From the NCBI RefSeq assembly GCF_001310225.1, contig NZ_CP012898.1, positions 1,054,001 to 1,118,000 on the forward strand: 64,000 nt of DNA, written 5' to 3'. This document shows positions 54,428 to 63,907 of the stretch, one piece after another. A program made the position numbers and the translations under genes. Every line of letters starts with the position of its first letter. Position 1 is the stretch's first letter. The notes under the pieces were generated by a model. It was not told the DNA's origin, did no database searches, and saw only the letters and a list, made by a program, of their open reading frames with translations. The DNA comes from Pseudalgibacter alginicilyticus (GTDB taxonomy: Bacteria > Bacteroidota > Bacteroidia > Flavobacteriales > Flavobacteriaceae).

Positions 54428-56014
54428 ATGATTACCAAAAAATCTTTATTAATAATATTATTGATAATCTCGTTTTCAAAAACCACAATTGGGCAAAGTG
54501 TAGCAAATACTAATACATTAAAACAACGTATGCAATGGTGGGAAGATGCACGTTTAGGAATGTTTATACACTGGGGAGTATTTTCAGAGTTAGGAGGGGA
54601 ATGGAATGGCGTTGATTATGGAAAAGAAATGGGAACTGCTAGTGCCGAATGGATTTACTTAATGTCTGAAATTGACACCAATGATTACAAACAAGCTGCT
54701 CAAAGGTTTAATCCTAAAAATTATTCGCCCGAAGAATGGGTGAAATCTGCCAAAGACGCAGGTATGAAATATATTGTTTTAACAACAAAACACCATGATG
54801 GCTTTGCTTTGTTCAACACCAAAGCATCAGACTGGAATATCTTGCAAGCATCACCTTATAAAAAAGATTTAATAAAACAATACATTGACGAATGTCACAA
54901 ACAAGGTATTCGTGTAGGTTTATATTATTCGCATGAAAAAGATTGGTACCATCATGTGCGCTTACGTAATGATACATCGCCAATAAAAGAATCATATAAA
55001 AAATTAGTAAAAACCCAAATTGAAGAACTTTTAACGAACTATGGCCAAATTGATTTAATTTGGTTTGACATGGGAATTAGTGCCCATAAAGAATTCAATC
55101 AAATGTGCTATGATTTAGTTAGAAAACTACAACCCAACTGTATAATTAGTAGTAGAATTGGAAATGGTTTAGGAGATTATAAAAATTTAGGAGACAGAGA
55201 ACTCGTTAATCCTGGTATGAATGAATATGTAGAATCAATAATGACAATGAGGTTAAATTGGGGTTTTGATAAAAATGATAAAAACTGGAAATCATCCTCA
55301 GAAGTTATTAGCATGATTTCTAAGAGTGCTTGTAGAGGCTCTAATTTTCTATTAAATTTAGGACCTCAACCCGATGGAAAGTTTACCCCCGAAGAAACTA
55401 TTAGATTAAAACATATTGGAGAATGGATGACATTAAACGGTGATGCTATATATGAAACCAAGGGGTCTCCATTTAAAGGGGAATACAAATGGGGATCTTT
55501 AACATCAAAAAAACAACATGCTTTTCTTCATTTGTTTGATATGAAAGAAGATCATATTTCGGTAAATGGAATTATTTCTAAAGTAAAAAAAGCATATCTG
55601 CTTCACAACAATCAACCAATTGAGTTTAAGCAGAATTTAACTGACAAAAAAATCAGTCTAGATATTTCTACAATTACAAATAGCCATGCCACTAATATTA
55701 TAGCACTTGATTTAGAGGGCGAATTAAAAGTAGATATAAACGAAGGTCCTACTTGGATTCCTGAACCTATTAAGCACTTAACACGAAAAGAAATTGTTGG
55801 TATCGCAACGAATGTTTCCAATTTTGGATTTACTATAAGTAATAAAGAAGATGAAATTATTTTTAAATTAAATGAAAATATTGAGTATCGAATTGTTAAA
55901 AATAAGGAAATATTAAGCGTACAAGGATTTCATGTTAGTAACGGTGAAAAATACAGGGTAGTTTACACGCCTTTTGACACCCCTGTTATAGAAATAATTT
56001 CTAAAGAAAACTAA
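54428..56014 (+). CDS. GH29 alpha-L-fucosidase
   Basis: 528 residues. Signal peptide (about 1-23, TTIGQ), with no lipobox, so it is periplasmic. GH29 motifs: WWEDARLGMFIHWGVFS (His48-Trp49), TTKHHDGFALF (residues 119-129) and the catalytic nucleophile Asp214 in IWFDMG. The acid/base residue cannot be placed by eye, as usual in this family. It retains configuration and removes alpha-L-fucose from non-reducing ends. A beta-sandwich domain follows the barrel (about 370-528). Placed among sulfatases, it is expected to act after desulfation of fucose residues. It sits 20 nt after the sulfatase and 37 nt before the propeller protein. Confidence 0.92.
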   Translation: MITKKSLLIILLIISFSKTTIGQSVANTNTLKQRMQWWEDARLGMFIHWGVFSELGGEWNGVDYGKEMGTASAEWIYLMSEIDTNDYKQAAQRFNPKNYSPEEWVKSAKDAGMKYIVLTTKHHDGFALFNTKASDWNILQASPYKKDLIKQYIDECHKQGIRVGLYYSHEKDWYHHVRLRNDTSPIKESYKKLVKTQIEELLTNYGQIDLIWFDMGISAHKEFNQMCYDLVRKLQPNCIISSRIGNGLGDYKNLGDRELVNPGMNEYVESIMTMRLNWGFDKNDKNWKSSSEVISMISKSACRGSNFLLNLGPQPDGKFTPEETIRLKHIGEWMTLNGDAIYETKGSPFKGEYKWGSLTSKKQHAFLHLFDMKEDHISVNGIISKVKKAYLLHNNQPIEFKQNLTDKKISLDISTITNSHATNIIALDLEGELKVDINEGPTWIPEPIKHLTRKEIVGIATNVSNFGFTISNKEDEIIFKLNENIEYRIVKNKEILSVQGFHVSNGEKYRVVYTPFDTPVIEIISKEN

Positions 56015-56051
56015 AAATTTAATTCTCATAAAAGAAGAAAATTTAATAAAT

Positions 56052-57269
56052 ATGAAATTGCTGTTAACAAATTTATGCCTAACCTTAGTACTATTTAGCT
56101 GTGTTTTTAATAAAACAAAAAAGTTAAGTGTAGTCCCTTTCCCTGTTAATGCAAAAATAGTAGGTGATACTCTATCAGGACCATCAGTTTTAAACGACCC
56201 CAATAGATTTGTTTGGGGTGCAAGTGTTATTAAAGGTAGCGACAATAAATATCACATGCTCTATGCTACATGGGAATGCGGTGATTCACTTCCTAAATTC
56301 TCAGATTCATGGGTGTTGCATTCAAAAATCGCCTATGCAATTTCTGATTATCCTGACAAAGATTTTAAATTTCAAAAAATTGTCTTACAAGGGAATAAAT
56401 TAGAAGGTGATTCAACTACATGGGATGCACAAATGGTACATAATCCCCACATCAAAAAATTTAATAATAAATATTATCTATATTATGTAGGCTCAAAAGA
56501 TTCTGGTGAGCAACTACAAGAATTAAATGAGACACCAATAAACAAACGTAACAGAGTTCAACAAAACCAATGTATAGGAGTTATTGAATTTAATACGTTT
56601 AGTGATTTAGTAAAGGGAAATTTCAAAAGATTTGATTCTCCAATTCTATCTCCAAGAACCAGAGTAAAGCCAGATCATATTGTTAACCCTTCACCTAAAG
56701 AAACTAAAGCAAAACCAGACAATATTATTGTAGTAAACCCCTCGGTTATTCAACGTCCTTCAGATGGGAAATACTTATTGTATTTTAAAGGAAACTTTTA
56801 CAACCCAAACTGGAGAGGTGTACATGGTGTAGCCATATCTGATTCACCATTAGGGCCATTTACTGCAACAGACAATTTTGTTTTTGATGTGTATAATGAT
56901 GATGGCACTATTGCTAGTGGTGAAGATCCATATGTATGGTATCATAATACATTTGAAAAATTTTATGTAGTACTTAAAGATTTTACGGGAAAAATAACAA
57001 AAAACAAACCTGGATTAGCCATTTTAGAGTCTGTAGATGGTATCAACTGGACCAAACCTAAAAATTCTTTCTTCATGAAAAAAGAAATCATACTCGAGAG
57101 TGGAGATACAATTAAAGTAAACCGTATGGAGCGTCCTCAACTTTTAATAGACCAATATGGCTACCCAAAATTTTTATATGTAGCATGTGCTATAAAAGAT
57201 ATAAATACAAGTAAAGATGGGGCCTCATTTAACACTCACATCTCTTTAAACACAGAACCAACTCCTTAA
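56052..57269 (+). CDS. Beta-propeller glycosidase-like lipoprotein (GH43/GH117-like clan), copy 2
   Basis: 405 residues. The lipobox VLFSC gives a lipoprotein. Motifs shared with the protein at 39141 are FVWGASVIKGSDNKYHMLYA, HNPHIKKFNNKYYLYYV, VVNPSVIQRPSDGKYLLYF, GEDPYVWYHNT and ERPQLLID. It carries an extra loop around 175-230 (NKRNRVQQNQCIG, then PRTRVKPDHIVNPSPKETKAKP) not found in copy 1. It is probably a five-bladed exo-glycosidase, but the family and substrate are unassigned. It is the last gene of the middle arm; 290 nt separate it from the convergent sulfatase, without a clear terminator. Confidence 0.7.
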   Translation: MKLLLTNLCLTLVLFSCVFNKTKKLSVVPFPVNAKIVGDTLSGPSVLNDPNRFVWGASVIKGSDNKYHMLYATWECGDSLPKFSDSWVLHSKIAYAISDYPDKDFKFQKIVLQGNKLEGDSTTWDAQMVHNPHIKKFNNKYYLYYVGSKDSGEQLQELNETPINKRNRVQQNQCIGVIEFNTFSDLVKGNFKRFDSPILSPRTRVKPDHIVNPSPKETKAKPDNIIVVNPSVIQRPSDGKYLLYFKGNFYNPNWRGVHGVAISDSPLGPFTATDNFVFDVYNDDGTIASGEDPYVWYHNTFEKFYVVLKDFTGKITKNKPGLAILESVDGINWTKPKNSFFMKKEIILESGDTIKVNRMERPQLLIDQYGYPKFLYVACAIKDINTSKDGASFNTHISLNTEPTP

Positions 57270-57559
57270 CAAAAACATAAATAATAGCTTGTATTCAATA
57301 AAGTATATTAGTATACATTTTAAACCACCGATGAATTTGATTTTATTTGTGAGTTAAACTCATATATAACCTATGTAAAAATCACTTTACATAAGTAATA
57401 AAAACATATTGACAATTGCATCTGCATCTTTCTTCTCTTAAGCTACCTTTGAATTGCTTACAACCTTTAATACAAAACCTCTCACCTAATAAAAAGAACG
57501 CTTTTAAAAACATATTCCCTCTTATCTAAGTTACTTTTTTAAAACTAAAATCTAAATAG

Positions 57560-59170
57560 TCAATTTAATTCTACTTCATGTTTATTTGTAAAACCGTCTT
57601 TTTTCAAAATCATCAATTTTTCCCTAAATTCTTTGACCTTATCTGGGAAATTTTCAGCTAAGTTTGTTTGCTCTTTAGGATCATTTTTTAAATCATAAAG
57701 TTGCGGTGTTTTCTGAAATCCGGTTTCTATAACAGGCCCCCAAGGTACTAATTTAGGTCCATTCAGTGGTTCTATATACTTCCAAGAACCTTCAAGATAG
57801 GATAAGGGCCCCATAAAGCTTTCTTGAATTAATGATGTTCTACCAATTTTATCTTCACCTAATAAAACATCTAATCTGTTTTGGCTATCAATTACATCAT
57901 TCGCTACATTTTCTACCCCTACCAAATCCGCAAAAGAACTTAAAAAGTCTACTTGACTAAATAAGGCATTAGAAACCAAGCCTTTTCCTGTTCCATCAGG
58001 CCAACGAATAATTAAGGGTATTTTACTTCCGCCATCATAAGCACTGTATTTTCCACCGCGCAAACCTCCTGTTGGCTTATGATTACCTAGAAGTTCACTT
58101 GCCTGATCATGATATCCATCATCTACTACAGGACCATTATCACTAGAAAAAACTATCAGGGTATTCTCCAATAAACCTTGATTCTTCAATGTATTCATAA
58201 TCTGTTTAACCGTCCAATCCAACTGCAAAATAACATCACCTCTAGGCCCCATATTACTCTTACCTTGAAACATTTTATTTGCTATTCGAGGCACATGAAT
58301 ATCATGTGTAGAAAGTAATAAAAAGAAAGGCTGACCTTTTACTGAATTTATAAATTTTTGCGATTTATCAACCAGTTCCATAGGAATAGTTTCATCATCC
58401 CATAAAGCAGCTTTTCCGCCAGTCATATATCCAATTCTACTTATACCATTAACAATAGTATTATTATGTCCCTGAGATGGTTTCAAGGTCAATAATTCTG
58501 GGTTTTCTAACCCCGTAGGCCAATCACCAATTTTTTCTTTATAATTTACCTGAATGGGATCGTTAGAGTCTAAATTAACAATATGATGGTTTTCAACAAA
58601 CACACAAGGCACTCTATCACCCGTTGCTGGTATCAGATATGAATAATCAAAACCTATTTCCAATGGACCAGGCGTAATTTTCCCATTCCAATCTGGACCA
58701 TTTAAACCTCCCAATCCCAAATGCCATTTACCTACAACACCTGTTTTATACCCAGCTGTTTTTAAAATACCCGGCAACGTTGTTCTTGTAGTATCAATTA
58801 AAAGAGACTGGTCGCCTGGAGCCACACCCGTACCTTTTTTACGCCATGCATAATTACCTGTTAACAAAGAATACCTAGAAGGCGTACAAGTGGCTGCCGT
58901 TGCATACGCATTATGAAACGCAATACCATCTTTAGCTAAAGCATCTATAGCGGGTGTTTCAATGGAGGTAGCTCCATAGCAACTAATATCTCCGTAACCA
59001 AGATCATCAGTATATATAAAGACAATATTTGGTTTTTGTTGCTCTGCCTGTAAAACATCAATGGCATCAATATTTTCTGAATTTTTATTTTTACAACTAA
59101 TAATTAGCATTAAAAAAATCACAATTAATGAACTTTTTAACGACATCATATTTTTTATAGGTTTTATCAT
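57560..59170 (-). CDS. S1 sulfatase lipoprotein (GalNAc-6-sulfatase-like)
   Basis: 536 residues; the start could also be the ATG at 59146, which gives a shorter signal. The lipobox LIISC is at residues 22-26. YTDDLGYGD holds the metal ligands, Cys95 in ATCTPSRYS is the formylglycine site, and KWHLGLGG and SSDNGPVVDDG complete the core. The long insertion (SLLIDTTRTTLPGIL) resembles S1_15 enzymes, whose characterised members remove 6-O-sulfate from GalNAc of chondroitin; the assignment is tentative. It lies 47 nt after the PL8 gene and ends the right arm. Confidence 0.92.
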   Translation of the reverse strand: MIKPIKNMMSLKSSLIVIFLMLIISCKNKNSENIDAIDVLQAEQQKPNIVFIYTDDLGYGDISCYGATSIETPAIDALAKDGIAFHNAYATAATCTPSRYSLLTGNYAWRKKGTGVAPGDQSLLIDTTRTTLPGILKTAGYKTGVVGKWHLGLGGLNGPDWNGKITPGPLEIGFDYSYLIPATGDRVPCVFVENHHIVNLDSNDPIQVNYKEKIGDWPTGLENPELLTLKPSQGHNNTIVNGISRIGYMTGGKAALWDDETIPMELVDKSQKFINSVKGQPFFLLLSTHDIHVPRIANKMFQGKSNMGPRGDVILQLDWTVKQIMNTLKNQGLLENTLIVFSSDNGPVVDDGYHDQASELLGNHKPTGGLRGGKYSAYDGGSKIPLIIRWPDGTGKGLVSNALFSQVDFLSSFADLVGVENVANDVIDSQNRLDVLLGEDKIGRTSLIQESFMGPLSYLEGSWKYIEPLNGPKLVPWGPVIETGFQKTPQLYDLKNDPKEQTNLAENFPDKVKEFREKLMILKKDGFTNKHEVELN

Positions 59171-59217
59171 AGTGATGATTTTTTAATAGGAAACACTTTA
59201 AAATACCTCTAAGATAT

Positions 59218-62200
59218 TTAAAGTTTATTCAATTTAAATTCTCTTGGCAATCCATTAATGCACTCCAATGTTATAATTGTATTGGTTCCAGAATTATCAA
59301 TATTTTTAATATAATCTGCTGGAAACGTACTCCATTTTCCTTCCAAAGTCATTTGCAATTCTACCGGCCTGCTATAGTTTCTAAATTTTCCCTTTTTATA
59401 TTCAGGAAAATTCAAATCCGGCTGTACAGCACTAATGGTTAAAGAATTGTGATTTTTATGATTTAGCATAACCAGTGCTGGTTCTGAAACTTTTAATAAA
59501 AGACCACTATCTAAATCTTGATTTGCTTCAAAAACCACATATCCTGTAATATCAGTTTCTTTATTTAATACAATATGTGCAATACTATCTGCCCGAATAA
59601 TAGTAAATGAATCATCATTTTTAATCTTATCATCAAAATTCTTTTGCTCATCATCATTAAGAAATGGATATACCACATACTGATAAGAAGCATTTTTAGG
59701 AGCTAAACCATGGTTTATCCAAGCCGTTGCATAATCACCCTCTGTTTCTTTAGCACCTTTTCCTTTTGGGTTCATAGATCCGGTATTAATTGAGTATTTA
59801 TTATGATAAGACTGTTGCCGCTCTTTTTTGATTTGAATTGGAGTATTGGAAAGTATATGATAACCATTGCCATAAGGATCTGTTAACCAACTCCCCATTT
59901 CGGAATCTTTTTTTAATTCTGCTTTATAAGGAAATTTTTTAATCGTTTCAGAAGATGTATATAAAGTTGATTTAGTATCTGTTAAATACGATTGATAGAT
60001 ATTAGTTTGTGTTGGATTGATTTTATCAATACTAGAAATATTTGTCCCTATATAAATCAATTTATCTCCAAATGAAAAAACTGATTTTTTGGCAAAAAGT
60101 TTACCAGGATAACCTGCTTTCGTTTCTGGTCCATCGGCATTTGTTCCATCTCCTTCATTTAAAATCATACCAAAAACACCATGACCATCCAATTTGGTAG
60201 TTCCTGCAAAAGTTTCGTTGGAACGAAACATAAGTAAAGACTTTTTAGCTTCTAACGTTTTTAAAGGTAAATAAATAATTGTTGATCCAGGATAACGGTT
60301 CCAATCCCAACCTTCTTGTTTAAAACCACTTCCCTCTTCTCCTTTTGAATTTAATAATTGTACCGTGCCATTGGCAGGATACCTACCGTATCTATTTTCA
60401 TTTACATAAATTTCAGAAGCCCAAACATATTTGCTATATCCTTTTATTATAGCAGCCCAATCATTACGTCTGTGCACCGCAGTAGCAGCTAAAGGAAACG
60501 TATAATATCCAGATAATTTTTCTTTAGGAATACCATTAACTTGTGTGAATATTGATGTATTCAACATATCATCTTTTCCCCAAAGCCTTAAATATGCCCC
60601 TGCAACGTCTTTATCTATTTTAGAAGTACCTTGTGGGTTTCCTGCATATGCCATTTGTAAAAATTCATCTTTTAAAGAATGAATACCATTACTTTCCAGT
60701 GGATGGCGACCAGCATTACCGAAACCCCATTCAAAAGGTTGACTATAGATTCTAGAAGCTAAAAATGCTCTTTTAAAGTTTTCATGTCCCGCTGTAGAGA
60801 TACGAAAACGTGTTCCAGACAACGTTTTTATAACTTTTGGAACAGCTTGAAAAGCACCTATACCATAGGCAGGATAATGCCCATTATGATGCCAGGCCGT
60901 ACCATCTACTTTAAATCCCCACTCTTCTTTTTGCTGAGCTAAGGTAATAGACATATATTTTGAATAAGCTCGCAACATTTCTGCTTGCATTTCCTGTTTT
61001 TCAAATAAGAAAATAAGCATTAAATGGTAATAAGATTGTGTATTTAAATAATCAATATTTACATGAAATGTGTTTTCGTCATTTAAAAGCATTCCTAAAT
61101 TGAACAACCAATGTAAACTGCCCCCAACCTCATCAAGCAAACCATGGTCAAATAATAACTGGCGCATGATAAAAAAAGCTTCGGTAATTTCTCTAACATT
61201 ATATCCAATATGATGTCTCGTTCCTCCATTAGAACCCGCCTGCCAGCCTTGATCTAGAAAATATTTTGTTCCAGCTATAAACATTGTTTCTATTTCTGCT
61301 TGTTCGGCAGGATTTGCTCGATCATGGAAATTAGCTAATTTTTTCAGCACTTTTCCTAAATCTTGAATATCATTAAAAACCTTATCCCCTTGCTGGTTTT
61401 TATCAAAATATTCTTGTTCTTCTTTAAAAGTTAATGGAGGCCCAACTACGGTTTCTCCATTGTCTTTTATTTGTAAACCTTGATACATATCACGCAAGGT
61501 ATTAATGTACACTTTATATTTTTTATCAATAGTTAAATCTTGATCTATAAGCTGTTCAAATTTTTTCAAATCCATTCTTATGGCCATAGAAACTGGATTT
61601 GGTTCTAAATTTTTAATATTATTATAATTGCTAATTAAGGGCATCCAATGATCATCGCCTAAATTTAAATCAGATTTAATAAACGGTACAATTTCATCAG
61701 GATATTGATGCCTATCGTCTTGATATTGAGAAAAAATAATATCATCAAAAAACAATGTACCATTGGATGAATTAGTTGTTATTTTAAAATAGTCATAATC
61801 AATTTGTTCTCCTTTTTTAGGTGGATTTCCATACATATTATAAAAAGGCACCCAGATTCTTCTCCAGCCTTTAAAAGATAATTCAATATCAAAATACACT
61901 TCCTTTATCCCATTTTTTTCAAAGGAAATTGTAATAGTTCCTGCTTGAGGTTTTTCACTATATAAAGACATTTGTAAGGTTGGACTTGCTGGAAAATAAT
62001 CACCATAAGCCAAAGGGCTTTCATCAAGAGTTAATATTTTAAAATGCGAGGTACCCATTGAGCTTTCTCCATTCCAATCCCATTGCAACGCAGATTTACC
62101 ATATCTTACATGGGTATTGCTTAAAGATAATTTACCATGAGACGTATCATAATTTGTTAAGACGGTTTCATCTTCAAACGATTCTACTGTAGGTTTATAA

Positions 62201-62289
62201 TTGTTTTGAGCAAAATTTATAGTTACCATCAAAAAAACGGTCACCAGAAGTAATCTCTGCTTTTTTGATCTTAAAAATGAATACATCAT
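59218..62289 (-). CDS. PL8 chondroitin sulfate ABC lyase-like enzyme
   Basis: 1023 residues. Signal peptide (about 1-28, NFAQ). An N-terminal beta-jelly roll (lyase_N, about 30-190), an (alpha/alpha)5 toroid (about 200-590) and C-terminal beta-sheets. The four catalytic residues known from Proteus chondroitinase ABC I have counterparts: His468 in TAWHHNG, Tyr475 in YPAYG, Arg528 in AGRHP and Glu626 in ASEIY, with ENRYGRY and EGWDWNR also conserved. It cleaves GalNAc-uronic acid bonds by beta-elimination, giving 4,5-unsaturated oligosaccharides, the substrate of GH88. No T9SS tail is present, so it is periplasmic or surface associated. It lies between two sulfatase genes in the right arm. Confidence 0.93.
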   Translation of the reverse strand: MMYSFLRSKKQRLLLVTVFLMVTINFAQNNYKPTVESFEDETVLTNYDTSHGKLSLSNTHVRYGKSALQWDWNGESSMGTSHFKILTLDESPLAYGDYFPASPTLQMSLYSEKPQAGTITISFEKNGIKEVYFDIELSFKGWRRIWVPFYNMYGNPPKKGEQIDYDYFKITTNSSNGTLFFDDIIFSQYQDDRHQYPDEIVPFIKSDLNLGDDHWMPLISNYNNIKNLEPNPVSMAIRMDLKKFEQLIDQDLTIDKKYKVYINTLRDMYQGLQIKDNGETVVGPPLTFKEEQEYFDKNQQGDKVFNDIQDLGKVLKKLANFHDRANPAEQAEIETMFIAGTKYFLDQGWQAGSNGGTRHHIGYNVREITEAFFIMRQLLFDHGLLDEVGGSLHWLFNLGMLLNDENTFHVNIDYLNTQSYYHLMLIFLFEKQEMQAEMLRAYSKYMSITLAQQKEEWGFKVDGTAWHHNGHYPAYGIGAFQAVPKVIKTLSGTRFRISTAGHENFKRAFLASRIYSQPFEWGFGNAGRHPLESNGIHSLKDEFLQMAYAGNPQGTSKIDKDVAGAYLRLWGKDDMLNTSIFTQVNGIPKEKLSGYYTFPLAATAVHRRNDWAAIIKGYSKYVWASEIYVNENRYGRYPANGTVQLLNSKGEEGSGFKQEGWDWNRYPGSTIIYLPLKTLEAKKSLLMFRSNETFAGTTKLDGHGVFGMILNEGDGTNADGPETKAGYPGKLFAKKSVFSFGDKLIYIGTNISSIDKINPTQTNIYQSYLTDTKSTLYTSSETIKKFPYKAELKKDSEMGSWLTDPYGNGYHILSNTPIQIKKERQQSYHNKYSINTGSMNPKGKGAKETEGDYATAWINHGLAPKNASYQYVVYPFLNDDEQKNFDDKIKNDDSFTIIRADSIAHIVLNKETDITGYVVFEANQDLDSGLLLKVSEPALVMLNHKNHNSLTISAVQPDLNFPEYKKGKFRNYSRPVELQMTLEGKWSTFPADYIKNIDNSGTNTIITLECINGLPREFKLNKL

Positions 62290-62370
62290 AATCTTATAAT
62301 TTCTTTATTTTATACAAAAAGTAATTTCTTTAATTAAAAGGTTATACTAACTGAAATATTTTAATACTGC

Positions 62371-63885
62371 TTATTCTACCAATTTCTTGTAACGCTGTAA
62401 CCAAGGATCTTTCTTCATTTCTAATTGTAATATCAATTCTGCTTTTAGTGTTTTTTCCAAAGTTGAATCTACACCTATCAAATTATTTTTTTGATAGGGA
62501 TCCGCCATATTATCATATAACATTTTATGTTCCACACCAGCTTTGTCTATTGCAATTACATACGTATGCCTTTGAGTTCTGAGTCCTCTATGCCCTGAGG
62601 CTGGCTGGCCTTCTTCAATATAGTAATACATGACAGAGGTGGGACGTTTTCCTCTATTTTTTAAAATGATTGATGACAAATCTTGACCATCCAAATTTTC
62701 AGGGATTCCATCAGTTGTTCCCAACATATTTAACAGTGTTGGCATAACGTCAATAGGACTTATTAATAAATTATCTTTTTGACCTGCTTTAATTTTCTCT
62801 GGCCAACGAATAATAAAAGGTATATTAATTGCTTCTTCATACCAAATATTTTTAGACATTAGCCCATGGCTCCCCATCATTTCACCATGATCGGAGCTTA
62901 TAACAACAATAGTGTTTTTATCTAACCCCTCGTCTTCCAAGGTTTTTAATACACGGCCTATTTGCTCATCAACTCCTGTTACCATAGCAAAATAATCACG
63001 CACATGTTCTTTTGCTAAATTTACACGATTTCTAGTGGCTCCATTATGAAATGCTAAATGACCAGCATCGGTTTGTAAATTGACATTACCTCTAACCAAT
63101 AACTCCTCTAAAGATTTATCTTTATAAGTTTCCAAATATTTTTCAGGCACATACTGATAAGGGGGGTGTGGAGGATTTACAGACCAAAAAAGTGCAAATG
63201 GCTTATTTCCATCTCTTGTTTTTTCTGAAGGGTTTTTCAAATAATCAATAATAACATTAGCTTCATGTATTGGAGACCATTCTTTTACAAAAGTTAGCTC
63301 GTCTTCTTTAGCATCATTTACCCAATAATGCGGCTCATTATGCACGTCAAAAGTCCCATAAGAATACCAAAAATTAAATCCGTGACGCTGTTCTTTAGGA
63401 GTATATGCATCCCATACAATAGAATCTTTACCTGGTATGGGAGGCGGTGAAGTAAGGTGTAACTTACCAACATAACCTGCATCATACCCATTTTTAACCA
63501 AAACATCAGAAAAACTAACATCTTCTTTTTGCCAAGAATTATTATACTTATAGCGTCTAGAGTTACTGTTACTCAATACATTATTATTATATGGTAATTT
63601 CCCTGTCATAAGCATACCCCGGTAAGGGCTACACAAAGGGAAACTGCTTATGGCATTTGAAATAACCATTCCTTCTTTAGCTAATTTATCTAAATTAGGT
63701 GTAACAACAGGGTCTTGATTATTAATCCCTATTGCTGCATTTCTTAACTGGTCGGGGAATATAAAAAGTAAATTTGGTTTTTGAACTTCATCAAGCTTTT
63801 CTGATTTTTTTTTGATTAAACTTATATAGCCTAATAACAATAAAATTGAAGAAATAGCAATTATATATTTAAAGGAATACCTCAT
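62371..63885 (-). CDS. S1 sulfatase with CSPYR active-site motif
   Basis: 504 residues. A hydrophobic N-terminal segment (about 8-24) acts as a signal anchor, with no lipobox. The metal motif is FPDQLRN (Asp45-Gln46, DQ rather than DD, as seen in several S1 groups). The formylglycine site is Cys85-Ser-Pro-Tyr88-Arg89, where the usual serine after proline is tyrosine; C-x-P-x-R, the core for conversion, remains. SSDHGEMMGSHGLMSK is intact. The protein is probably active, with a distinct subfamily specificity that I cannot name. It starts 22 nt after the GH88 stop and lies 81 nt before the PL8 start. Confidence 0.9.
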   Translation of the reverse strand: MRYSFKYIIAISSILLLLGYISLIKKKSEKLDEVQKPNLLFIFPDQLRNAAIGINNQDPVVTPNLDKLAKEGMVISNAISSFPLCSPYRGMLMTGKLPYNNNVLSNSNSRRYKYNNSWQKEDVSFSDVLVKNGYDAGYVGKLHLTSPPPIPGKDSIVWDAYTPKEQRHGFNFWYSYGTFDVHNEPHYWVNDAKEDELTFVKEWSPIHEANVIIDYLKNPSEKTRDGNKPFALFWSVNPPHPPYQYVPEKYLETYKDKSLEELLVRGNVNLQTDAGHLAFHNGATRNRVNLAKEHVRDYFAMVTGVDEQIGRVLKTLEDEGLDKNTIVVISSDHGEMMGSHGLMSKNIWYEEAINIPFIIRWPEKIKAGQKDNLLISPIDVMPTLLNMLGTTDGIPENLDGQDLSSIILKNRGKRPTSVMYYYIEEGQPASGHRGLRTQRHTYVIAIDKAGVEHKMLYDNMADPYQKNNLIGVDSTLEKTLKAELILQLEMKKDPWLQRYKKLVE

Positions 63886-63907
63886 AAATAGTTACACGTT
63901 TCATTTT

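Noticed and set aside
62371-63885. Idea that the CSPYR sulfatase is inactive
   Set aside because: C-x-P-x-R and the metal and DHG motifs are retained, so loss of function is not supported.
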